35,956 bases of DNA from Daejeonella sp. Its GTDB lineage: Bacteria > Bacteroidota > Bacteroidia > Sphingobacteriales > Sphingobacteriaceae. Within the stretch, counting starts at the first letter, position 1. Each line of letters starts with the position of its first letter. Under the pieces are notes generated by a model that searched no databases, had not been told where the DNA came from, and saw nothing but the letters and a program-made list of their open reading frames with translations. Positions 7,166 through 15,469 of this stretch are shown one piece after another. The stretch spans positions 1 to 35,956 of the forward strand of contig NZ_JAFEIG010000015.1 in assembly GCF_017495225.1 (NCBI RefSeq). Reading direction: 5' to 3'. Made by a program: the position numbers and the translations under genes.

Positions 7166-10012
7166 ATGAATATGGATACTGGGAAGCTTTTGGAAAGCAT
7201 TTTGCCAAAAGAAAGAATTAAATGCCGCTTAATTGACCTTGTTGCTTATGCTTCTGATGCTGGTTTTTATTACCTGCGTCCAAAGGCTGTTGTACAGCCA
7301 ATTAATGAGCATGAGATTATCTCCTTGCTTTCTTTTTCACATCAGCATAAAATTCCTATCACTTTCCGTACGGGCGGGACAAGCCTATCGGGTCAGTCCA
7401 TTACCGATGGTATTCTCGTAGATTTAAGTCAATACTGGAATAAATTAGAAATTGAAGAGGATGGTGATTTAGTAAGGGTGCAACCGGGAATTACCGGATC
7501 CATGGTCAATAATTACCTTAAAAAACATCGAAAGAAAATAGGCCCCGATCCATCTAGTATTGATGCGGCAATGATGGGAGGGATACTCTCCAATAATTCA
7601 AGCGGTATGTGCTGTGGGGTTAGTTTAAACTCTTACCATACCACAAAACATATTCGTTTTATTCTTCCTTCGGGCAAGTCTTTCTCAACTGAAAAACAAT
7701 CTGATTACGCTCGTTTTGAAGAGGAATGTTCAGATATTTATAAGTCGATTTTAAGTTTAAAGCATCAAATTGAGGCTAATTCAGGACTTTCTGAGCGTAT
7801 TCGTACCAAGTACCTAACTAAAAACACGGTTGGATATTCTTTGAATGCATTCATCGATTATTCTCATCCTCTTGATATTTTTTCTCATTTACTCATTGGC
7901 GCCGAGGGGACTTTAGGTTTTATCGCGGAAGCGGTGATGGAAACAGTTTCTGATTATCCTTACAAATCAACTGCTTTCCTATATTTTGAAAATATTTATT
8001 CTGCTTGTCAGGCTATTGAACCACATAGGCTTACTGGTGCTGAGGCAGTTGAATTAATGGATAGGGCTTCTTTGCGATCCATTGATAGTGTTAAAGGTGT
8101 CCCAAGTATTTTAAAAACACTTCCTGATGGTGCTGCAGCACTTTTAGTGGAATATCAAGCAAATAGTCCGGAGGATTTACAGTCGAAAATTGATAGCCTA
8201 AGCCCTTATGCTTCAAAATTTCATTTGCTTGAATCTATCAGTTTTACCACTGATCCTGCAACTCAAGCTTTTTATTGGAAGTTACGTAAAGGGATGTTCC
8301 CAGCCGTTGGTGCTGTGCGCGCTAGTGGTACAACCGTAATTCTTGAAGATGTCGCCTTCCCTGTCGCTAAACTTGGGGATGCCATTCTTGATCTGCATGT
8401 GCTTTTTGAGAAATATAAGTATGATAATGCCATTATTTTTGGTCATGCTAAGGATGGAAATATTCATTTTGTTGTTACTCAGTCTTTTAACTCCTCAAGT
8501 GAAGTCGACCGCTACGACCGCTTTTTAAGAGAGGTTGTTGAATTGGTTGTGAAAAAATATGACGGGACTTTAAAAGCGGAGCATGGTACGGGTAGAAATA
8601 TGGCTCCTTTTGTTGAAACAGAATGGGGTTCTGAAGCCTACCAGATCATGAAAAGCCTTAAAAAGGTGATTGATCCTGAAAATTTATTGAATCCTGGCGT
8701 TATTATCAACGAAAGTAAAAACGCTCACCTTCAAGATCTTAAATCATTGCCAAGTGTTGAACAAGAGGTTGATAAATGTATTGAATGTGGCTATTGCGAA
8801 CATAAATGCCCAAGTAGAAATATAACACTTACCCCTCGTCAAAGAATTGTGGTGAGACGTGAGTTGGCTCTTTTAAAAACGGCTGGTAAACATGATCAAT
8901 ACGCTGAGCTTGTTCAACAATATCAGTACGATGGCTTGGATACTTGTGCCGTAGATGGTCTTTGTGCCACTAGTTGCCCCGTAGATATCAATACAGGCGA
9001 TTTAGTGAAGCGCCTCCGTAGAGAAAGCCATTCTTCATTTTCAAATAAAGTTGCTCTTGCCGTTTCTAAGAATTTTAAGCTAGTTTTCGTTCTTGTAAAT
9101 TTTGCCTTAGAAGTGGGTGCTTTCATGAACTCTCTTTTTGGGAAAAATACCATGAAAGGCATCACTAAGACAATTAAAAAAGTCATTCCGCAATTTCCTC
9201 TATGGAGTGATCAGCTCATTACAAGTGGTTCTATTTCAGGTAAATATGTAAAAAAAATCAATCAAAATACGCCTAATGGTCCGGCTGTAGTTTATTTCCC
9301 AACATGTATTTCACGTGTGATGGGAGGTGCAAATGATAAGAAAAATATACCAGATACCTTTTTAAGTGTTTCCGAAAAATCAGGTATTCAAGTGATTATT
9401 CCGGAGGGTATTGGGGCACTTTGCTGCGGACAATTATTCTCTTCAAAAGGTTATAATTTGGCTTATGCAGATAAGTGCAATCAAACCATTGAGCAATTAT
9501 GGATTGCAACAAATGAAGGTATGTTGCCGATTATTTTGGATGTTACTTCTTGCTCACATACGCTTCAACAATGCCGACCAATTTTAAATGAAGCTAATAA
9601 ACAAAAATTCGACCGCTTGACTATTTTAGATAGCATTGATTATTTACATGACTATGTGATGCCTGCTTGTGGGCCTGTAGAGAAGAAGGGAACGGTTGTG
9701 GTGCATCCTGTCTGCTCTCTGCAGAAAATGGGTCTGGAAAGAAAATTCGTCGCTGTTGCCTCTCATTTTAGTGAAAAAACAGATGTTCCAATTCATTCTG
9801 GTTGTTGCGGAATGGCAGGTGACCGTGGTTTTATATTTCCAGAACTAACTGCTTCAGCCACGAATCCTGAAGCTTCAGAAGTGCAAAAAAATAATTACGA
9901 AGGTTATTATTCCTCTGGGAAAACCTGTGAAATTGCCCTTTCTGATGCGGTTGGAAAGAATTATGAATCAGTGCTTTATTTGGCGGATGAGTGTATAAAA
10001 CGGAAAGATTAA
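7166..10012 (+). CDS. FAD-linked oxidase with 4Fe-4S and cysteine-rich CCG domains (D-lactate/glycolate dehydrogenase type)
   Basis: A 948-residue fusion oxidoreductase. The N-terminal FAD-binding PCMH domain (about 40-220) contains the RTGGTSLSGQS loop. The FAD-oxidase C-terminal domain (about 240-525) ends with the family signature KAEHGTGRNMAPFVETEWG and DPENLLNPGVI. Then comes a 2x[4Fe-4S] ferredoxin-type domain with C538-x2-C541-x2-C544-x3-CP and C594-x5-C600-x3-CP. Two CCG cysteine-rich domains (CCG at 753-755 and 880-882) close the protein. This is the single-chain arrangement of GlcD + GlcF or of D-lactate/D-2-hydroxyacid dehydrogenases that donate electrons to quinone or cytochrome at the inner face of the membrane. 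The exact 2-hydroxyacid cannot be read from sequence. The ATG at 7166 was chosen; an ATG two codons on is equally possible. It is monocistronic. Confidence 0.88.
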   Translation: MNMDTGKLLESILPKERIKCRLIDLVAYASDAGFYYLRPKAVVQPINEHEIISLLSFSHQHKIPITFRTGGTSLSGQSITDGILVDLSQYWNKLEIEEDGDLVRVQPGITGSMVNNYLKKHRKKIGPDPSSIDAAMMGGILSNNSSGMCCGVSLNSYHTTKHIRFILPSGKSFSTEKQSDYARFEEECSDIYKSILSLKHQIEANSGLSERIRTKYLTKNTVGYSLNAFIDYSHPLDIFSHLLIGAEGTLGFIAEAVMETVSDYPYKSTAFLYFENIYSACQAIEPHRLTGAEAVELMDRASLRSIDSVKGVPSILKTLPDGAAALLVEYQANSPEDLQSKIDSLSPYASKFHLLESISFTTDPATQAFYWKLRKGMFPAVGAVRASGTTVILEDVAFPVAKLGDAILDLHVLFEKYKYDNAIIFGHAKDGNIHFVVTQSFNSSSEVDRYDRFLREVVELVVKKYDGTLKAEHGTGRNMAPFVETEWGSEAYQIMKSLKKVIDPENLLNPGVIINESKNAHLQDLKSLPSVEQEVDKCIECGYCEHKCPSRNITLTPRQRIVVRRELALLKTAGKHDQYAELVQQYQYDGLDTCAVDGLCATSCPVDINTGDLVKRLRRESHSSFSNKVALAVSKNFKLVFVLVNFALEVGAFMNSLFGKNTMKGITKTIKKVIPQFPLWSDQLITSGSISGKYVKKINQNTPNGPAVVYFPTCISRVMGGANDKKNIPDTFLSVSEKSGIQVIIPEGIGALCCGQLFSSKGYNLAYADKCNQTIEQLWIATNEGMLPIILDVTSCSHTLQQCRPILNEANKQKFDRLTILDSIDYLHDYVMPACGPVEKKGTVVVHPVCSLQKMGLERKFVAVASHFSEKTDVPIHSGCCGMAGDRGFIFPELTASATNPEASEVQKNNYEGYYSSGKTCEIALSDAVGKNYESVLYLADECIKRKD

Positions 10013-10071
10013 TTTTATTAGTTACTGAAGGCAAAAAAGAGTTGTTGGTTATCTTTATCTGTTGTCTTTAT

Positions 10072-10140
10072 CAGGCTAGCGACATCTGTAATCCGGTGGC
10101 TGAGGTACTCGAAGCCAGGTACTCGAAGCCCGATACTTTT
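10072..10140. repeat. Dispersed REP-like element, copy C, with internal duplication
   Basis: It starts AGCGACATCTGTAATCC, continues with GGTGGCTGAGG and CTCGAAGCC, and then repeats GGTACTCGAAGCC immediately in tandem. It matches the right half of the element at 40-158 closely. Confidence 0.65.
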
Positions 10141-10258
10141 TGTTTCCATTAATCCTCTCCGCAATCATATCAATCAAAAAAATCATAGTTCAGACAATTT
10201 AGTTGTCTTTATCAGAAAAACGACATTAGTTATCCGGTGGCTGAGGTTCTCGAAGCCA
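10141..10258. repeat. Dispersed REP-like element, copy B
   Basis: It begins with CCATTAATCCTCTCCGCAATC, then AATCAAA, GTTCAGACAATTTAGTTGTC, GGTGGCTGAGG and CTCGAAGCC. This is the same order and spacing as copy A at 40-158, some 10 kb away. Confidence 0.7.
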
Positions 10259-10348
10259 TTTCTTGAAGACGCTAATGTGCAACGATGATGTCCGCCACCA
10301 ACAAAATATAATATCCTGAATTACACTTTTCTAATCACTACCGGTTTG

Positions 10349-10461
10349 CAGCTACCCGAAGGTGGCGATTTCGAAGCACTTCACTGTCAACCAAGCACAA
10401 ACTTTGATTGAAGCACAAAGCTTGATTTAATCACTGAAGCGCCAATTTCGGGTAGGTGCTG
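10349..10461. repeat. Imperfect 110-bp dyad with extrahelical bases 3' of the HNH operon
   Basis: CAGCTACCCGAA (10349-10360) pairs with TTCGGGTA-ggt-GCTG (10447-10461), leaving a 3-nt bulge. TGGCG (10363-10367) pairs with CGCCA after a 2-nt mismatch. CTTCA pairs with TGAAG across an 11-12 nt one-sided insertion. The centre contains AAGCACAAA twice. The structure lies 14-126 nt beyond the stop of the last operon gene. It resembles a folded, attC-like site or a structured RNA, but canonical attC core motifs are missing. Confidence 0.5.
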
Positions 10462-10474
10462 TTATTGGTTGGTT

Positions 10475-10726
10475 TTATTTTAGTCTTTTTTCTAACTCAT
10501 ACTCAGCATATTTGAGGGCATTATCAGCTGAATTAAATAACTTAGGTACATTAAACTCATCTTTAAATAATTCACCTATTATCATCGGAGTAGGTTCTGT
10601 AAGTTTGAAATAGCACAAAAACTCTTCGGGACTTTCAATTCTCAATCTATTATTAGAATAAAATCTCAGTTGGTCAATTGTAATCCAAACTGAAAAATTA
10701 TTTATTGTTAAGTTTCTTATTATCAT
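10475..10726 (-). CDS. Uncharacterised 83-aa protein, last gene of the EF-hand/HNH operon
   Basis: I do not recognise a family. The 83-residue product begins MIIRNLTINNFSVWITIDQ, has no signal peptide or membrane segment, and ends in a charged, probably helical stretch (LKYAEYELEKRLK). Its ATG lies 9 nt beyond the stop of the HNH gene, so translation is likely coupled within the three-gene operon. The small size and last position would fit an antidote or accessory subunit, but nothing in the sequence proves this. A short beta-rich N-terminal half and a helical C-terminal half can be guessed. Codon use is AT-rich like the other two operon genes. Confidence 0.7.
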   Translation of the reverse strand: MIIRNLTINNFSVWITIDQLRFYSNNRLRIESPEEFLCYFKLTEPTPMIIGELFKDEFNVPKLFNSADNALKYAEYELEKRLK

Positions 10727-10735
10727 GTTGATAGT

Positions 10736-11185
10736 TTAATTTTCATTCAATAATTTATTTAGAAAGATGTATCTTGAGTTATCTTTTTTGTTTTCAGAAT
10801 TTGCACCAATAAAACTAAGGTATTGAGATTCTTTGAAAACATCACTTTTATCATTGTTGCAAAAGTAACAGCACAATACACAATTGTCCACTGAATATTC
10901 GCCTTTAGGGTTTTTTCTATCAACTTCGAAAGACTTTCCTCTTGTTCCAAATTTTTCTACTCCTCTTTTACTTTTATAATCATATGTAAAAAATCGGTTT
11001 GAGTTGAGTTTACCACTTTTAATAAGTCGGATTTGAGTTTCAATTTCTAAACCACAATAGTAGCAACCTAAATCTAAGTTTGTAAAATACCATTTTAAAA
11101 ACTCTTTTTTTGAAAATTGTCTATCACCTCTTTGTTTAAAACTATAATAAAGGTTTGTTAAACGTTTTAATTCATTAATTTCCAT
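10736..11185 (-). CDS. HNH-type zinc-binding protein (putative nuclease)
   Basis: A 149-residue protein. A first zinc knuckle C41-Y-Y-C44 is followed by FEVDRKNP (86-93), GEYSVDNC (95-102) and a second knuckle C106-x2-C109 in CCYFCNNDKSD. This is the HNH/beta-beta-alpha-metal layout (vDR-x-n..GY..dN...C..CN..K), where the usual D-H is replaced by D89-R90. Such D-R variants are common among short bacterial and phage HNH proteins, but cleavage activity is uncertain. The start ATG is 2 nt after the stop of the EF-hand gene, which indicates tight coupling. HNH proteins in small accessory operons are often effectors of phage defence or toxins; for this one that is inference. Fold confidence is good, role confidence low. 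Confidence 0.8.
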   Translation of the reverse strand: MEINELKRLTNLYYSFKQRGDRQFSKKEFLKWYFTNLDLGCYYCGLEIETQIRLIKSGKLNSNRFFTYDYKSKRGVEKFGTRGKSFEVDRKNPKGEYSVDNCVLCCYFCNNDKSDVFKESQYLSFIGANSENKKDNSRYIFLNKLLNEN

Positions 11186-11187
11186 TC

Positions 11188-12225
11188 TTATCTAATACCC
11201 TTAGTATTCTTATTAATTTTATAAAGCTGATAAGCTTGAATTCCAGTCAATAAATTATTTGTATTTATTGATGATTCTACTTCTCTTAATTGATTTGTCA
11301 CAGAAATATTTAAATCCTCAAAAGATGCTTGGGTAACATAACTTAAATGACTCAACTCACTCACAATATTTTGTTCCATATTGTAAATGGATTCCATTAA
11401 ATCATCTAGTTTGTCTCCAATATTTGTTAGTTTTTCAGAAACCTCATTTTCCCAATTTGAATTAAACATTCCTAGTTTGTCAAAAGATTCATAAATCTCA
11501 TAGAACGTGATTAGATCTTCTGAAATCAATGCACCAATCATATTTATTGAATGAAATACCAAAAGCTCGTATGAATGGATTTGGTTTTTCAAGAGATTTA
11601 CCCTTTCTTCTAATTCTTCTTGCGTACTTGTATCGCGTATTGATTCGAAAATCTTTTGTGTATTTTCCTTTTTTGTTTTTATGAAATTTGAAACTTTCAC
11701 AAACTGATGGATGTAGTTTTTATCGATATCCATAACTCGTTTCTGATTTTTTGAAAACAACTTATTAAAGTCATTTTCTATTATATCAACATTGCCATCA
11801 CTGTTTTTATCAAGTGTTAATAAAATAGATAATTGATTTTGTTTAAGCTTTTCAATCCTGAGAGCCTCATTTTTCTTTTGAATTTCGATTTGCTCAAGTC
11901 TTAATAGTTCTTCTTCTTCTAATTTGTTTTCTCCTGATTTTTCTTTAATAATGTTTAACGCATTTTCATACTCATCAGAGTTAAATGTTTCAATTTCCTT
12001 GAATAATAATCTAAATTTAGTCTTTTCAATTTCTTGATTAATATTATACTTATGAAAGACTTCATCCTGACTTTCAGATAGTTTTCTAAATTCTTCATTG
12101 CCTGAGAACATTAATTGGAAAGCTGATATTTTAACTTTATCCTTTTCTGTTTGAAGCCTAAGTAGTTTTTGGAGATCTTCAAATGTAAATCGTTTCAATT
12201 CTAGAATTCTTATTATTTCATTCAT
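11188..12225 (-). CDS. Coiled-coil protein with a single canonical EF-hand loop
   Basis: A 345-residue cytoplasmic-looking protein without signal peptide or membrane segment, and no family I recognise. Residues 85-135 are highly charged and predicted helical or coiled coil (KLEEEELLRLEQIEIQKK). A perfect EF-hand calcium-binding loop follows at 139-150: D-K-N-S-D-G-N-V-D-I-I-E, with ligands at positions 1, 3, 5, 9 and 12, Gly at 6 and Val at 8. A second long helical stretch (about 200-320) resembles bundles in sensor or effector scaffolds. It is the first gene of a three-gene operon with the HNH gene (2-nt gap) and the 83-aa gene. The gene is strongly AT-rich compared with truA or sucD nearby, and together with the flanking repeats this suggests transfer. 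Function unknown. Confidence 0.75.
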   Translation of the reverse strand: MNEIIRILELKRFTFEDLQKLLRLQTEKDKVKISAFQLMFSGNEEFRKLSESQDEVFHKYNINQEIEKTKFRLLFKEIETFNSDEYENALNIIKEKSGENKLEEEELLRLEQIEIQKKNEALRIEKLKQNQLSILLTLDKNSDGNVDIIENDFNKLFSKNQKRVMDIDKNYIHQFVKVSNFIKTKKENTQKIFESIRDTSTQEELEERVNLLKNQIHSYELLVFHSINMIGALISEDLITFYEIYESFDKLGMFNSNWENEVSEKLTNIGDKLDDLMESIYNMEQNIVSELSHLSYVTQASFEDLNISVTNQLREVESSINTNNLLTGIQAYQLYKINKNTKGIR

Positions 12226-12276
12226 ATTTTATTATTTTTTTTAGATCAAATAAAACTTGCCAATACCTACTACCTA

Positions 12277-12744
12277 CTACCTCAACCTATCAGCAGATTT
12301 AATCAGTTTTTCATCCTTTCTTATGCCTCTCAAAGCTAGAACTATAAAAAATACGCTCAATGAAGGAAGTATAACTCCTAAACCATAATTTTCTGATTGT
12401 AAAGTTATTGGACCTAAAACTTTCTTAGCAGTTTGAACTAACCAAAAGCTAAAGCCTAAAACGGCAGCAATGCTGAGATAGCATAATTTGATTTGTAGTT
12501 TCCTGTTTTTAAATAAAAAGATGGTGATTAGTGGAATTAATGCAACAATTACAGTAATAATTGTTAAGGCCAAGAAAGTTTCACTCTGCACAATTTGTCC
12601 GCCCACACTCTCCTGAACCCCAGTAATCTTAACTGCTCTAAATGAACCATCTGGATTATAAACTTGTAAATAGGGAAATAGAAATAAGCAAAAAATAGCA
12701 GCGGATGCAAGAAATAGCCAAATAGTTTGTACTCGTTGTAGCAT
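12277..12744 (-). CDS. DUF4293 family integral membrane protein
   Basis: A 155-residue protein with the family's characteristic start MLQRVQTIWLFLA. It has four hydrophobic segments at about 6-24, 50-70, 78-98 and 108-130, consistent with a four-helix inner-membrane protein. A positively charged C-terminal tail follows. The family is widespread in Bacteroidota and has no assigned function. The start is set at the ATG (12744), not the TTG two codons upstream, because the MLQR/MIQR beginning is conserved and an ATG is present. The promoter box TATATTTG lies at 12763-12770, leaving a short leader. It is divergent from truA. Confidence 0.8.
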   Translation of the reverse strand: MLQRVQTIWLFLASAAIFCLFLFPYLQVYNPDGSFRAVKITGVQESVGGQIVQSETFLALTIITVIVALIPLITIFLFKNRKLQIKLCYLSIAAVLGFSFWLVQTAKKVLGPITLQSENYGLGVILPSLSVFFIVLALRGIRKDEKLIKSADRLR

Positions 12745-12762
12745 AATCAATTATGTTTTGCG

Positions 12763-12770
12763 CAAATATA
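12763..12770 (-). promoter_or_regulatory. -7 box TATATTTG of the DUF4293 gene
   Basis: The minus strand reads TATATTTG 18 nt before the ATG, matching TAnnTTTG exactly. No good TTG is seen at -33. Confidence 0.6.
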
Positions 12771-12867
12771 TTAATTTAATATTTCTATGAATCTCTATTC
12801 ATTAATCATAATATACTAAAAAAAATTAAAATTAGCAAATGCTCTCTGCTCTTTGCCTTTTCCGTAT

Positions 12868-12875
12868 TACCTTTG
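12868..12875 (+). promoter_or_regulatory. -7 box TACCTTTG of truA
   Basis: TACCTTTG matches TAnnTTTG. It lies downstream of the most distal in-frame TTG (12853), which makes that start implausible and favours 12880 or 12889. The -33 element is weak. Confidence 0.55.
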
Positions 12876-12888
12876 CAGCTTGAATACT

Positions 12889-13635
12889 TTGCAAAGATAT
12901 TTTATAGAAATTGCCTATAACGGAACGGCTTATCATGGCTGGCAGATACAGAAAAATGCTGTTTCTGTTCAGGAATTGATCAATAAGTCGCTTTCAACTT
13001 TATGCAGGCAGGAAATTGAAACGCTCGGATGCGGACGTACCGATACCGGTGTGCATGCCAAACAACTTTTTGCACATGTTGATATACCCGAAGAAATTGA
13101 TGTTTTAAGTTCGCAATTTTTACAAAGATCTAATTCTCTGCTGCCTTATGATATTGTAATTAAGCGTTTTATCAAGGTTAAAGCCGATGCACACGCCCGT
13201 TTTGATGCTACCTTACGCTCTTATGAATATCATATTCATTTTTCTAAAGATCCCTTTCTACACAATTTATCTTGGCAATTACGTGATAAACCAAATGTTG
13301 AACTTATGAATCAGGCAGCTCAAATTCTTATGGAATACCGTGATTTTAGTTGTTTTAGTAAATCAAATACTAAAACTTTAACCAATAACTGCTTGATTAA
13401 AAGAGCAGAATGGCTTCCCACAGAAAATGGAATTGTATTTCATGTTTCTGCCGATCGGTTTTTAAGAAATATGGTCAGAGCTATTGTTGGGACGCTTATT
13501 CGAGTAGGTAAACACGAAATGGAAGTGGAAGATATTAGAGCAGTAATTGACAGTAAAAATAGATCAAATGCCGGTGAGTCTGTTCCTGCATGTGGATTAT
13601 ATCTAACAGAAGTAATTTATCCTGATTTATTCTAG
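12889..13635 (+). CDS. truA: tRNA pseudouridine(38-40) synthase TruA
   Basis: Converts uridine to pseudouridine at positions 38-40 of the tRNA anticodon arm. With the start used here the protein has 248 residues, close to the family's 245-270. It opens RYFIEIAYNGTAYHGWQ and has the catalytic Asp52 in GCGRTDTGVHA. Family blocks near the end are FLRNMVRAIVGTLIRVG and SKNRSNAGESVPACGLYL. No ATG is available upstream. Candidate starts are TTG at 12853 (before the promoter box, rejected), TTG at 12880 and TTG at 12889 (gives MQRYF, the usual TruA opening). The choice between the last two is uncertain. An ABC exporter gene follows after 18 nt, probably in the same transcript. Confidence 0.9.
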   Translation: MQRYFIEIAYNGTAYHGWQIQKNAVSVQELINKSLSTLCRQEIETLGCGRTDTGVHAKQLFAHVDIPEEIDVLSSQFLQRSNSLLPYDIVIKRFIKVKADAHARFDATLRSYEYHIHFSKDPFLHNLSWQLRDKPNVELMNQAAQILMEYRDFSCFSKSNTKTLTNNCLIKRAEWLPTENGIVFHVSADRFLRNMVRAIVGTLIRVGKHEMEVEDIRAVIDSKNRSNAGESVPACGLYLTEVIYPDLF

Positions 13636-13653
13636 AATTAAATAAAGAAATCA

Positions 13654-15420
13654 ATGTCCAAAGTAAGTGGTAATGCGGTTGATGTCAGTCTCTTAAGGAG
13701 GGTCTTTCGCTATGCTTATCCTTACCGTAGGATGTTTATCTGGTCAATCATCCTGACCATTTTATTAGCCATTTTAGCACCTCTACGTCCTTGGTTAATT
13801 CAATATACTTTAGATAAATACATCCTTTTTGGAGATAGCAGCGGACTCCTAAAAATGAGTTTAGTGATGTTGGCTTTATTGCTCATCCAAACTGCTGTTC
13901 AATATTTCCATACTTTTTTTACCAATATTTTAGGTCAGTCGGTAATTAAAGACCTACGAGTGAGCGTTTTTAATCATATCAGCAGCCTAAAACTTAAATA
14001 TTTTGATAGAACTCCTCTAGGTCAGTTAATTACTCGGACTGTTTCAGATTTGGAGACAATTGCTGATATATTTTCTGAGGGATTGATCGTCATAATCGGC
14101 GATGTGTTACAAGTTTTAGCCATCATCGCAGTCATGCTTTATACAGATTGGGAGCTAACAGTCATCATTTTAATTCCAATGCCATTTTTGATTGTTGCTT
14201 CTTATGTTTTTAAAGAAGCTATAAAATCGGCTTTTCAGGATGTTAGAACACAAATTTCTAACCTCAATACCTTTCTGCAAGAACATATTTCAGGAATTCG
14301 GATCATACAATATTTTGCTCGTGAAGACCAGGAGATGCGGAAATTTAAGGAAATCAATGCTAAGCATCGAGATGCACACATTCGCTCAAATTGGTATTAT
14401 TCGATTTTCTTTCCTGTGGTGGAGATAATTTCTGCTATCTCCATTGGTTTATTGGTTTGGTACGGATCTAAATCAATTATTTCTAATGAGATTTCGCCTG
14501 GAGTGGTGGTTTCATTTATCATGTACATCAACATGCTATTCAGACCTATCCGTGAACTTGCCGATAAATTTAATACCCTCCAAATGGGAATGGTGGGCGC
14601 AGAGCGAATTTTCAATGTCTTGGATACCGATGAGCGCACCGAAAACAAGGGTACACTTAAGCCAGCACAGGTGGCGGGCGACATACAATTTAAGAATGTT
14701 TGGTTCGCTTATAATGATGAAAACTGGGTTTTGAAGGACATTTCATTTCATGTTAAACCTGGCGAAACCTTGGCATTGGTGGGAGCAACAGGAGCCGGAA
14801 AATCGTCGACTATCAATATTTTAAATCGTTTTTATGAGATAAATAAAGGCAGCATCTTGCTCGATGGGAAAAATATCCGCGATTATGAATTGAATTATTT
14901 GCGCTCAACTATAGCTACGGTTTTACAGGATGTATTTCTCTTTTCGGACTCTATCGCAAATAATATCAACCTTAATAACCAAGAGATAAGTCGTGAGGAA
15001 ATCATAAAGGCCGCCAAAGATGTGGGCGCCCTCGACTTTATCAATAGACTTCCTGGTGGTTTTGACTATGATGTGATGGAAAGAGGTGCCACGCTCTCAG
15101 CTGGGCAGGCACAATTGATCTCTTTTATCCGTGCACTTGTTTACAATCCGCAAATTTTAGTTTTAGATGAAGCAACCGCCTCAGTAGATACTGAAACAGA
15201 GGAGCTTATTCAACATGCTATCAATAAACTGATGGAAGGTCGAACTTCGATTGTAATTGCCCATCGTTTATCAACTATCCAAAATGCAGATCGGATTATT
15301 GTTCTTGATCAAGGTGAAATCAAAGAAATTGGCTCCCATCAGGAGCTATTGAAGCTAAATGGTTTTTACAAGCAACTTTATGATTTGCAGTTTAATTCAG
15401 AAGGAATTGCTAAAAACTAA
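13654..15420 (+). CDS. ABC exporter, fused permease and ATPase (MsbA/MdlB-like)
   Basis: A 588-residue half-transporter that would work as a dimer in the inner membrane. Six membrane helices lie in the first about 310 residues. The nucleotide-binding domain (about 340-580) has Walker A GATGAGKS (377-384), a Q-loop at TVLQDVFLFSD, the signature LSAGQ (variant of LSGGQ), Walker B ILVLDEATASVD and the switch His in IAHRLST. Relatives export lipids, peptides or drugs; the substrate cannot be read from sequence. It begins 18 nt after truA and is followed after 49 nt by the DctA-type gene. In this position it is a common housekeeping neighbour in Sphingobacteriaceae. Confidence 0.93.
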   Translation: MSKVSGNAVDVSLLRRVFRYAYPYRRMFIWSIILTILLAILAPLRPWLIQYTLDKYILFGDSSGLLKMSLVMLALLLIQTAVQYFHTFFTNILGQSVIKDLRVSVFNHISSLKLKYFDRTPLGQLITRTVSDLETIADIFSEGLIVIIGDVLQVLAIIAVMLYTDWELTVIILIPMPFLIVASYVFKEAIKSAFQDVRTQISNLNTFLQEHISGIRIIQYFAREDQEMRKFKEINAKHRDAHIRSNWYYSIFFPVVEIISAISIGLLVWYGSKSIISNEISPGVVVSFIMYINMLFRPIRELADKFNTLQMGMVGAERIFNVLDTDERTENKGTLKPAQVAGDIQFKNVWFAYNDENWVLKDISFHVKPGETLALVGATGAGKSSTINILNRFYEINKGSILLDGKNIRDYELNYLRSTIATVLQDVFLFSDSIANNINLNNQEISREEIIKAAKDVGALDFINRLPGGFDYDVMERGATLSAGQAQLISFIRALVYNPQILVLDEATASVDTETEELIQHAINKLMEGRTSIVIAHRLSTIQNADRIIVLDQGEIKEIGSHQELLKLNGFYKQLYDLQFNSEGIAKN

Positions 15421-15469
15421 AATATCCCCAAAATAAATTACCTTAGAATCTTAATTTTTAATTCTTTTT

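Larger units (their letters stand above)
10013..10474. other. Gene-free repeat region at the left end of the accessory island
   Basis: No ORF of note. It holds two copies of the REP-like repeat also found at 40-158, a 35-bp stretch GACGCTAATGTGC...GTCCGCCACCAAC (10268-10301) and a long imperfect dyad (10349-10461). These lie between the oxidoreductase gene and the 3' end of a three-gene operon, so the region looks like an insertion or cassette boundary. Confidence 0.6.

Noticed and set aside
10349..10461. True integron attC site or retron msr/msd
   Set aside because: The attC core boxes and an integrase are missing, and no reverse transcriptase lies nearby; kept only as attC-like.
12853..12888. 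Longer truA start at TTG 12853
   Set aside because: It lies upstream of the TACCTTTG promoter box, so it would not be transcribed from that promoter, and the added residues are not typical of TruA.
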